From: Janthinobacterium lividum
Lineage (GTDB): Bacteria; Pseudomonadota; Gammaproteobacteria; Burkholderiales; Burkholderiaceae_D
Assembly (NCBI RefSeq): GCF_034424625.1
Contig: NZ_CP139976.1
Span: forward strand, 4,030,001-4,094,000
DNA length: 64,000 bases
Reading direction: 5' to 3'
The translations under genes were made by a program, and so were the position numbers. Shown piece after piece: positions 17,792 through 24,984 of the stretch (position 1 is the stretch's first letter; each line of letters starts with the position of its first letter). A model generated the notes under the pieces. It saw only the letters and a program-made list of their open reading frames with translations. It searched no databases and had not been told where the DNA came from.

Positions 17792-20700
17792 ATGTCCTTA
17801 GACTTAACAAAAGCCCTCCCCAAGCCCGGCAACCGCTATGCGCTGCCCGCCCTGTATGGTTCATCCGACGCCTATGCCCTGGCGCTGGCCGCGCTGGAAT
17901 TGAAAGCGCGGGGCCAGATGCTGGCCGTGGTGGTGGCGCAGGCCAGCGATGGCCAGCGCCTGCTCGATGAAATCCCGTGGTTTGGCGGCAAGGACCTGCG
18001 CTGCCATTTGCTGCCGGACTGGGAAACCCTGCCCTACGACGCGTTTTCGCCGCACCAGGACCTGGTCTCCGAGCGCCTGGCCACCCTGCATGAAATCCAG
18101 ACGCGCCAGTGCGACGTGCTGATCGTGCCGGCCACCACGGCCCTCGTGCGCCTGGCGCCGCCGTCCTTTTTGGCCGCCTACACCTTCTTCTTCAAGAAGG
18201 GCGAAAAGCTCGACGAAGCGCGCCTGAAGTCGCAGCTGACCCTGGCCGGCTACAGCCATGTCTCGCAAGTGATGTCGCCCGGCGAATACTCGGTGCGCGG
18301 CGGCCTGCTCGACCTGTTCCCCATGGGGTCAAGCCTGCCCTACCGGCTCGACCTGTTCGGCGACACCATCGAGACCATCCGCACGTTTGACGCGGACACC
18401 CAGCGCTCACTGTATCCCGTGCATGAAGTGCGGCTGCTGCCGGGGCGCGAATTCCCCATGGATGAAGCGGCGCGCACCACCTTTCGCAACCGCTGGCGCG
18501 AGCAGTTCGAGGGCGACCCATCGCGCTCGGTCGTCTACAAGGACATCAGCAGCGGCATCGCCTCGGCCGGCATCGAATATTATCTGCCCCTGTTCTTCGA
18601 GCAGACGGCCACCCTGTTCGACTACCTGCCGCCCGACGCCTCGCTGGCCCTGGTGGGCGAGATCGACGCGGCCATTGGCCGCTTCTGGACCGATACCCAG
18701 TCGCGCTACCGCTTTTTGAAGGCGGACCGCGAACGCCCGATCCTGCCGCCCGAATCGCTGTTCCTGTCCGACGAGCAGTTCTTCGGTCTGGCCAAGCCGT
18801 ATCCGCGCCTGGCGATCGCCAAATCGAACGATGCGCTGGCGTCCGAACTGTCTGCCCCCGTGCCGAACATCGCCGTCAACCGCCGCGCCGACGACCCGCT
18901 GGCCAACCTGCGCAGCTACCTGCTGCAATCGGGCCGCCGCGTGATGATCTGCGCCGAATCGAACGGCCGCCGAGAAACCCTGCAGCAGTACTTCACCGAA
19001 TACGACCTGCACCTGACGCCCGTGGAAGGCAGCGACGGCTTTTTGCAATCAAGCGCCAAGCTGATGCTGGGCGTGGCGCCGCTGCATGCGGGCTTCGAGC
19101 TGTTTACGCCGGAAGGAAATTTATCCTTCATCACCGAGACGGAGCTGTATGCCGGTTCCGGCCGCCGCGTCGGCACCAAGAAGCAGGAAGGCGTGACGCA
19201 GGTCGAATCGATGGTGCGCGACCTGTCGGAGCTGAAGATCGGCGACCCCGTCGTGCACATCAACCACGGCATCGGACGCTACATGGGCCTGACCAGCATG
19301 GACCTGGGCGAAGGCGAGACGGAATTTTTGCACCTGGAATACGCCAAGGACACCAAGCTGTACGTGCCCGTGTCGCAGCTGCATGTCATTTCCCGCTATT
19401 CGGGCGCGTCGCCGGAAGACGCGCCGCTGCATTCGCTCGGCTCGGGACAGTGGGAAAAGGCGAAAAAGCGCGCCGCCGAACAGGTGCGCGACACGGCCGC
19501 CGAGCTGCTCAACCTGTATGCCCGCCGCGCGCTGCGCCAGGGCCACTCGTTCGAATTCTCGTCGCACGACTACCAGCGCTTCGCTGACAGCTTCGGCTTC
19601 GACGAAACGCCGGACCAGGCCGAGGCCATCCACAACGTCATCAAGGACATGACTTCCGGCAAACCGATGGACCGCCTCGTGTGCGGCGACGTCGGCTTCG
19701 GCAAGACGGAAGTGGCGCTGCGCGCCGCCTTCATCGCCGTCATGGGCGGCAAGCAGGTAGCCATCCTGGCGCCCACCACCCTGCTGGCGGAACAGCATGC
19801 GCAAACCTTCGCCGACCGCTTTGCCGACTGGCCCGTGCGCATCGCGGAATTGTCGCGTTTCCGCAGCGGCAAGGAGATCACGCAGGCGTTCAAGGGCATG
19901 GCCGACGGCACCATCGACATCGTCATCGGCACGCACAAGCTGCTGTCCGACGACGTGAAGTTTACGCGCCTGGGCCTGGTCATCATCGACGAGGAACACC
20001 GGTTCGGAGTGCGCCAGAAGGAAGCCTTGAAGGCGCTGCGCGCGGAAGTGGACGTGCTGACCCTGACGGCCACGCCGATCCCCCGCACCCTGGGCATGGC
20101 GCTGGAAGGCTTGCGCGACTTTTCCATCATCGCCACGGCGCCGCAAAAGCGCCTGGCCATCAAGACTTTTGTCCGCAGCGAGGGCGAAGCCATCATCCGC
20201 GAAGCCTGCTTGCGCGAACTCAAACGGGGCGGCCAGATCTACTTCCTGCACAACGAGGTGGAAACCATCCAGAACCGCCTGGCCATGCTGACGGAATTGC
20301 TGCCCGAGGCGCGCATCGCCGTGGCGCACGGCCAGATGCATGAACGCGACCTGGAAAAGGTCATGCGCGACTTCGTCGCCCAGCGTTTCAACATCCTGCT
20401 GTGCACGACCATCATTGAAACCGGCATCGACGTGCCGACGGCGAACACCATCATCATGCACCGCGCCGACAAGTTCGGCCTGGCGCAGCTGCACCAGCTG
20501 CGCGGCCGGGTGGGACGCTCGCATCACCAGGCCTACGCCTACCTGCTGGTGCACGACGTGCAAGGCCTCACCAAACTGGCGCAGCGCCGCCTGGACGCCA
20601 TCCAGCAGATGGAAGAACTGGGCAGCGGCTTTTACCTGGCCATGCACGACCTGGAAATCCGCGGCGCCGGCGAGGTGCTGGGCGAGAGCCAGTCGGGCGA

Positions 20701-21235
20701 GATGACGGAAATCGGCTTCCAGCTGTATTCGGACATGCTCAACGAAGCCGTGCGCTCGCTGAAAGCGGGCAAGGAGCCGGACCTGGCGGCGCCGCTGGCC
20801 TCGACGACGGAGATCAACCTGCACGTGCCGGCCCTGCTGCCGGCCGATTTCTGCGGCGACGTGCACGAGCGCCTGTCGATCTACAAGCGCCTGGCCAACT
20901 GCGCCACGCAGGACAAGATCGACGATATCCAGGAAGAGCTGATCGACCGCTTCGGCAAGCTGCCCGACGCCGTCAAGGCCCTGGTCGAGACGCACCGCCT
21001 GCGCATCGCGGCGAAAACCGTGGGCATCGTCAAGATCGACGTGCATGGCGAGGCGGCCACCCTGCAATTCATGGCCAAGCCGCCCATCGACCCGATGCGC
21101 ATCATCGACTTGATCCAGAAGAACCGCCATATCAAGCTGCATGGCCAGGACAAGCTGAAAATCACGGCCGCCATGCCGGACCTGGCCGCGCGCGTGACGC
21201 AGATCAAGACCACCATCAAGCAATTGACGGTGTAG
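17792..21235 (+). CDS. mfd: Transcription-repair coupling factor
   Basis: A 1147-residue superfamily 2 translocase that removes stalled RNA polymerase from lesions and recruits UvrA. Domains in order: UvrB-homology module (about 1-330), the RNA-polymerase-interacting CarD-like domain (IGDPVVHINHGIGRY near residue 490), two RecA-like motor domains with Walker A GDVGFGKTEVAL near 633, DEEH box IIDEEHRFGV near 732 and motif VI QLRGRVGRS near 908, and the C-terminal TRCF domain. Length is that of the family. The start at 17792 fits the conserved N-terminus. serB follows after about 30 bases and may be co-transcribed. Confidence 0.97.
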   Translation: MSLDLTKALPKPGNRYALPALYGSSDAYALALAALELKARGQMLAVVVAQASDGQRLLDEIPWFGGKDLRCHLLPDWETLPYDAFSPHQDLVSERLATLHEIQTRQCDVLIVPATTALVRLAPPSFLAAYTFFFKKGEKLDEARLKSQLTLAGYSHVSQVMSPGEYSVRGGLLDLFPMGSSLPYRLDLFGDTIETIRTFDADTQRSLYPVHEVRLLPGREFPMDEAARTTFRNRWREQFEGDPSRSVVYKDISSGIASAGIEYYLPLFFEQTATLFDYLPPDASLALVGEIDAAIGRFWTDTQSRYRFLKADRERPILPPESLFLSDEQFFGLAKPYPRLAIAKSNDALASELSAPVPNIAVNRRADDPLANLRSYLLQSGRRVMICAESNGRRETLQQYFTEYDLHLTPVEGSDGFLQSSAKLMLGVAPLHAGFELFTPEGNLSFITETELYAGSGRRVGTKKQEGVTQVESMVRDLSELKIGDPVVHINHGIGRYMGLTSMDLGEGETEFLHLEYAKDTKLYVPVSQLHVISRYSGASPEDAPLHSLGSGQWEKAKKRAAEQVRDTAAELLNLYARRALRQGHSFEFSSHDYQRFADSFGFDETPDQAEAIHNVIKDMTSGKPMDRLVCGDVGFGKTEVALRAAFIAVMGGKQVAILAPTTLLAEQHAQTFADRFADWPVRIAELSRFRSGKEITQAFKGMADGTIDIVIGTHKLLSDDVKFTRLGLVIIDEEHRFGVRQKEALKALRAEVDVLTLTATPIPRTLGMALEGLRDFSIIATAPQKRLAIKTFVRSEGEAIIREACLRELKRGGQIYFLHNEVETIQNRLAMLTELLPEARIAVAHGQMHERDLEKVMRDFVAQRFNILLCTTIIETGIDVPTANTIIMHRADKFGLAQLHQLRGRVGRSHHQAYAYLLVHDVQGLTKLAQRRLDAIQQMEELGSGFYLAMHDLEIRGAGEVLGESQSGEMTEIGFQLYSDMLNEAVRSLKAGKEPDLAAPLASTTEINLHVPALLPADFCGDVHERLSIYKRLANCATQDKIDDIQEELIDRFGKLPDAVKALVETHRLRIAAKTVGIVKIDVHGEAATLQFMAKPPIDPMRIIDLIQKNRHIKLHGQDKLKITAAMPDLAARVTQIKTTIKQLTV

Positions 21236-21266
21236 ACCATTTCGACAATCTATGCAGGACTGCCCC

Positions 21267-22133
21267 ATGACCAATACCAAGACCATCACCATGAATCTGA
21301 TCCTGCAGGGCCTGGACGGCGATAGCGCCCGCCTCGAGCGCATCGCCGCGCTGGCCGCGCCCACGTCCATCACGCGCCTGGGACCGAACGCCGTGCGCTG
21401 CGAGCAGATCGCCTATTCACCGGCGCTGCGCCCCACCATCGAAGTGGCGGCCCAGGCGGCGCAGCTGGACGCCACCTACATGATGGGCCAGCGCGAACTG
21501 AGTGAATTCAAGCTGGTGGCAATGGACATGGATTCGACCCTGATCACCATCGAGTGCATCGATGAAATCGCCGACATGCAGGGATTGAAACCGCAAGTGG
21601 CGGCCATCACGGAAGCGGCCATGCGCGGCGAACTCGATTTTAGCGCCAGCCTGAAGCAGCGCGTGGCCCTGCTCGAAGGCCTCGATGCATCGGCCCTGCA
21701 GCGCGTCTACGACGAGCGCCTGAAACTGTCGCCGGGCGCGCAAGCCATGCTGGCGGCCGTGCAGAAAGCCGGCCTGAAAACCCTGCTGGTGTCGGGCGGC
21801 TTTACCTTCTTCACCGAACGCCTGAAAGAGCGCCTGGGCCTCGACTACACGCACGCGAACGAACTGGAAATCGTCGACGGCAAGCTGACGGGCAAAGTCC
21901 TCGGCGGGATCGTCGACGCGGAAGAAAAGCAGCGCACGGTGGAGCGCGTGTGCAAGGAGATGGGCATTTCGCCGTCTGAAGCCATCGTCATGGGCGACGG
22001 CGCCAACGACTTGAAAATGATGGGCATCGCCGGCCTGTCCGTGGCCTTCCGCGCCAAGCCCGTGGTGCGCTCGCAGGCCGACGTGGCGCTGAACTTCGTG
22101 GGACTCGATGGCTTGCTCAACGTATTGACCTGA
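21267..22133 (+). CDS. serB: Phosphoserine phosphatase
   Basis: A 288-residue HAD phosphatase that makes L-serine from O-phosphoserine. A short N-terminal regulatory-type domain precedes the HAD core. Motif I MDMDSTLIT supplies the nucleophile and acid Asp residues; motif II is LLVSGGFTFFTERL; motif III/IV is VMGDGANDLKMM. I chose the ATG at 21267, preceded by AGGA at good spacing; an in-frame ATG at 21252 lacks a ribosome binding site. It lies just downstream of mfd. Confidence 0.95.
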   Translation: MTNTKTITMNLILQGLDGDSARLERIAALAAPTSITRLGPNAVRCEQIAYSPALRPTIEVAAQAAQLDATYMMGQRELSEFKLVAMDMDSTLITIECIDEIADMQGLKPQVAAITEAAMRGELDFSASLKQRVALLEGLDASALQRVYDERLKLSPGAQAMLAAVQKAGLKTLLVSGGFTFFTERLKERLGLDYTHANELEIVDGKLTGKVLGGIVDAEEKQRTVERVCKEMGISPSEAIVMGDGANDLKMMGIAGLSVAFRAKPVVRSQADVALNFVGLDGLLNVLT

Positions 22134-22168
22134 GTTGGCGTATCTGGCGGACGGTGCGCGCACGATGG

Positions 22169-22196
22169 CATAAGTTTGCTATATTGCAAACTTATG
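22169..22196. promoter_or_regulatory. Perfect 28-bp palindrome upstream of the MNIO operon
   Basis: CATAAGTTTGC and GCAAACTTATG are exact inverted arms of 11 bp around the spacer TATATT. It lies 20 bp before the first gene of the four-gene operon and 36 bp after the serB stop. No T-tract follows, so an operator (dimeric repressor or activator site) is more likely than a terminator, although a serB terminator cannot be excluded. Confidence 0.55.
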
Positions 22197-22215
22197 TTCA
22201 TCCCGCCAACCCATC

Positions 22216-22959
22216 GTGAAAGTACACCGCATGCCGCCACCGCTGCCAGAAGAGATACAACGCCACCTGGATGTGTTTGTCGCCGCCGCGCACAGCGCGT
22301 TTGGTGACGACCTTGCCGCCGCCGTGCTGTTTGGCTCGGCTGCCGATGGCCAGGTGCGCGCCACCTCCGACGTCAACCTGCTGTTGCTGCTCAAGCGTTT
22401 TACGCCGCAGGCGGCCGATACATTGCGCGGGCCCTTGCGCCTGGCGCACGCCGCCATCGATTTGCAGGTGATGTTCCTGCTCGACAGCGAATTGACGCAG
22501 GCCGCCGACGCCTTCGCCGTCAAGTTCGCCGACATCATCGCACGCCACAAGGTGCTGCACGGCCTAGACCCTTTCGCCAGCCTGCACACCAGCCGCGACG
22601 CCGTGCTGCGCCGGTTGCGGCAAGTGCTGCTCAACCAGCAGGTGCGCATGCGCGAACGGTATATGCTATTGAGCCTGAATGAGGAACAGCTGGCCGGCGC
22701 CATCGCCGACGCAGCCGGTCCGCTGCGCGCGGCGGCGGCCTCGCTGGCGCAGCTGGAGGGCAAGTCTGCGCTGTCCGGCAAGCAGGCGCTCGAAGCGTTT
22801 GTCGACCAACTGGGCGACCCTGCCCTGCACTCCGCCTTGCAAGCCATGTCGGCGGCGCGCGAAACGGCGCGCCTGGCGCCGGGGCAAGCCCTGCCCGCAT
22901 TTACGGGCTTGATGACGATTACCGGACACTTGCGCGAACACGCGGAGCACATGCGGTGA
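22216..22959 (+). CDS. Nucleotidyltransferase-fold protein
   Basis: A 247-residue protein with a pol-beta-type (MNT-like) nucleotidyltransferase core at the N-terminus: AAVLFGSAADGQ followed by ATSDVNLLLLL. The second metal-binding Asp of the usual GSxxxxxxxSDxD signature is Asn here, so catalysis may be altered or lost. The C-terminal 110 residues are helical, resembling HEPN-like partners. The start is GTG at 22216 or ATG at 22231; neither has a strong ribosome binding site. The last four bases (GTGA) also form the start of the next gene, so it belongs to the same transcript as the membrane protein, the MNIO enzyme and the small protein. Its role there is unknown. Confidence 0.7.
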   Translation: MKVHRMPPPLPEEIQRHLDVFVAAAHSAFGDDLAAAVLFGSAADGQVRATSDVNLLLLLKRFTPQAADTLRGPLRLAHAAIDLQVMFLLDSELTQAADAFAVKFADIIARHKVLHGLDPFASLHTSRDAVLRRLRQVLLNQQVRMRERYMLLSLNEEQLAGAIADAAGPLRAAAASLAQLEGKSALSGKQALEAFVDQLGDPALHSALQAMSAARETARLAPGQALPAFTGLMTITGHLREHAEHMR

Positions 22960-23876
22960 ACGGCTTCAATCCCTTTGACTGGAGCGGGCCATGGTTCCTG
23001 CTGGCCTACCTGATCTTCGGCGTGCTCGTGTACTACCTCGCGCGCGAGCTGCTGATACGCCAGGAGCTGCGCAATCCGCATGCCAAGCTGTCGCTGGCCG
23101 ATGATCCCTACCGCATCGCCTTCTTGCGCGGCGGCGCCCTCGAAGCCGTGAAAATTGCCGCCATCGTGCTGGTCGACCGCGGCTTGCTGCGCGCCGATGG
23201 CCCGCTGCTGGAAACGGCCAGCGCCGACAGCCTGCGCTTCGCCAATCACGACATCGAACGCGACGTGCTGCGGCTGTACCTCGGCCGCCAGGGCCACAGC
23301 AGGGAACTCGCCGAGCAGGCAGACATGCTGCCATCATGCCGCGCCTACCTGGACTCCTTGAAATGGCAGGAATTGCTGGTCGGCCCGCGGCTGCTGCGCC
23401 GGCGCCAACGCATCACCGGGGCCGCGCGCTACCTGCTGCTGACGGTGGCCGCCGTCAAGGCCGTCATCGCCATCAGCCGCCAGCACTACAACCTGCTGTT
23501 CCTGGCCCTGCTGCTGGTGATATTCCTGCTCATGCTGCGCGGCTTGCGTACCCAGGCGACCAGCTGGAGCGCACAGCGGCTGCTGACCGACTTGCGCATG
23601 TTGTTTGGCCGCCTGAACATGCGCTCGTCGCGCCTGAACCCAGGCAGCAGCAGCGCCGACATGGCACTGCTGGCCGCCATCTTCGGCCTCGGCGCCCTGC
23701 CCTTGTCCGTGTACGCCTATGTCGCCGAGCTGTTCCCGGTACCCCGGCAAAACACGGGCGGCGACTCCTCGTCCAGCAGCTCGGACGACTCGTCATCGGG
23801 CGGTGGCGACGGCGGCGGCGACGGGGGCGGCTCTTCCGGCGGCTGTGGCGGTTGCGGCGGTGGCTGTGGCAGCTGA
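22956..23876 (+). CDS. TIGR04222-type membrane protein with Ser/Gly/Cys tail
   Basis: 306 residues, GTG start overlapping the upstream stop by 4 bases. Four predicted membrane segments lie at about 12-29, 157-174, 179-195 and 235-256; residues 30-156 form a soluble domain rich in Arg, likely cytoplasmic. After the last membrane segment comes a low-complexity tail from about 266: a Ser/Asp run, Gly/Asp repeats, then CGGCGGGCGS at the very end, with Cys at 297, 300 and 304. This layout matches the TIGR04222 family, known for Gly/Cys-rich C-termini. By the positive-inside rule the tail would face the periplasm. It directly precedes, and overlaps, a DUF692 enzyme gene, so its tail is the likeliest substrate of that enzyme; this is inference. 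Confidence 0.75.
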   Translation: MNGFNPFDWSGPWFLLAYLIFGVLVYYLARELLIRQELRNPHAKLSLADDPYRIAFLRGGALEAVKIAAIVLVDRGLLRADGPLLETASADSLRFANHDIERDVLRLYLGRQGHSRELAEQADMLPSCRAYLDSLKWQELLVGPRLLRRRQRITGAARYLLLTVAAVKAVIAISRQHYNLLFLALLLVIFLLMLRGLRTQATSWSAQRLLTDLRMLFGRLNMRSSRLNPGSSSADMALLAAIFGLGALPLSVYAYVAELFPVPRQNTGGDSSSSSSDDSSSGGGDGGGDGGGSSGGCGGCGGGCGS

Positions 23877-24720
23877 CAAGGGGCCGGCACGCGACCGCGT
23901 CGGCCTGGGCTGGCGCGGCGAACTGGCTTCCGGCATCCTGTCCAACCTGGCGCACATCGACGTGCTGGAAGTGATCGCCGACGACTATTACCGCGCCGCG
24001 CGCGCCGATATCGCCGCCTTGCGCAGCCTGGCGCGCCAAGTGCCGGTCAGCCTGCACGGCGTGGGAATGGGGCTGGCGTCGACGCTACCGGCCGACCCGC
24101 GCCGCCTGCATGCGATGGCGCGCCTGATGCACGAGGTGCAAGCCGAGTCGTGGTCAGAGCACCTGAGTTTTGTGCGCGCCGGCGGCGTGGAAATCGGCCA
24201 CCTGGCGGCGCCGCCGCGCACGCCGCACAGCGCCGCCGGCGCCATCGCCAATATCGCGCTGGCCACGCGCATCGTCGGCAGTGCGCCGCTGATGGAAAAT
24301 ATCGCCACCCTGGTCCAGCCGCCCGCCAGCACCCTGGACGAAGCCGCATGGCTGGCGCAGATCATCCACGGCGCGCAAGTGCCGCTGCTGCTCGACCTGC
24401 ACAACCTGTATGCGAATGCCGTCAATTTTGGCGAGGCGCCGGAGGAACTGCTGCTGCGCTTGCCGCTGGACAGGGTTGGCGCCGTGCACCTGAGCGGCGG
24501 CCACTGGATCGACGCGCCGGGCGGCGGCCAGCGCTTGCTGGACGACCATCTGCACGACGTGCCGCCCGCCGTCTTCGCCCTGTTGACCGTGCTGGCGCGC
24601 CAGGCGCCCCAGCCCCTGACGGTGATCGTCGAACGCGACGGTAATTATCCATCGTTCGAGCATGTGCTGGACCAGCTGGAACTGGCGCGCGCGGCCTTGC
24701 GCGCGGGTCGAAACGCATGA
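23866..24720 (+). CDS. DUF692 / MNIO-type multinuclear iron oxidative enzyme
   Basis: About 284 residues, TIM-barrel family that includes MbnB, TglH, ChrH and BufB, which oxidatively modify Cys (or other) residues in peptides. Predicted metal ligands and family motifs are all visible: H64 in SLHGVG, E98-H99 in SEHLSF, E144-N145 in LMENI, D177 and N180 in LLDLHNLYANAVN, H208 and H213 in HLSGGHW, E256 in VERDGNYP. The frame is open upstream for 50 residues, but those are a shadow of the previous gene's tail; GTG at 23866 gives the family's normal length and overlaps the previous stop by 11 bases. The next gene overlaps by ATGA. Enzyme family is secure; substrate is inferred. Confidence 0.88.
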   Translation: MAADKGPARDRVGLGWRGELASGILSNLAHIDVLEVIADDYYRAARADIAALRSLARQVPVSLHGVGMGLASTLPADPRRLHAMARLMHEVQAESWSEHLSFVRAGGVEIGHLAAPPRTPHSAAGAIANIALATRIVGSAPLMENIATLVQPPASTLDEAAWLAQIIHGAQVPLLLDLHNLYANAVNFGEAPEELLLRLPLDRVGAVHLSGGHWIDAPGGGQRLLDDHLHDVPPAVFALLTVLARQAPQPLTVIVERDGNYPSFEHVLDQLELARAALRAGRNA

Positions 24721-24983
24721 GTTCCCCCGCACTGGAAACCTATTTGGCAAGGCTGTACACGGACGACGCCCTGCGTGCAGCCTTCCTGCGCGAGCCCCGT
24801 GCGCAAGCCTTGCTGCAGGGCTTGTCGCCGCAGGAAGTCGATGCCATGGCATCGATGGACCGCATCGGCCTGCAACTGGCGGCGGCCAGCTATCGTGCCA
24901 AGCGGGCCGGACGCGCCGAACAGGGCGGCCAGCCCAGGCCGGCGCAGCGCTGGTGGCGCCGGCTGCTGGCTGCCTGGACCTGA
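24717..24983 (+). CDS. Small helical protein in MNIO operon (possible partner)
   Basis: An 88-residue protein starting in an ATGA overlap with the DUF692 gene. It is predicted helical, with LARLYTDDALRAAFLREP near the N-terminus, LSPQEVDAMASMDRIGL in the middle and a basic, Trp-containing C-terminus (RWWRRLLAAW). MNIO enzymes generally need a small partner protein encoded next to them, and position, size and coupling fit that role, although I see no clear match to MbnC or TglI. An alternative is a leader-like peptide, but it has no Cys. It ends 1 base before the converging hydrolase gene. Confidence 0.65.
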   Translation: MSSPALETYLARLYTDDALRAAFLREPRAQALLQGLSPQEVDAMASMDRIGLQLAAASYRAKRAGRAEQGGQPRPAQRWWRRLLAAWT

Positions 24984-24984
24984 C

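Noticed and set aside
19121..21373. 750-residue minus-strand ORF opposite mfd
   Set aside because: No domain-like content; high-GC antisense frame.
23719..23865. N-terminal extension of the DUF692 frame
   Set aside because: The extra 49 residues are the previous gene's Ser/Gly tail read in another frame; the enzyme's normal start is near 23866.
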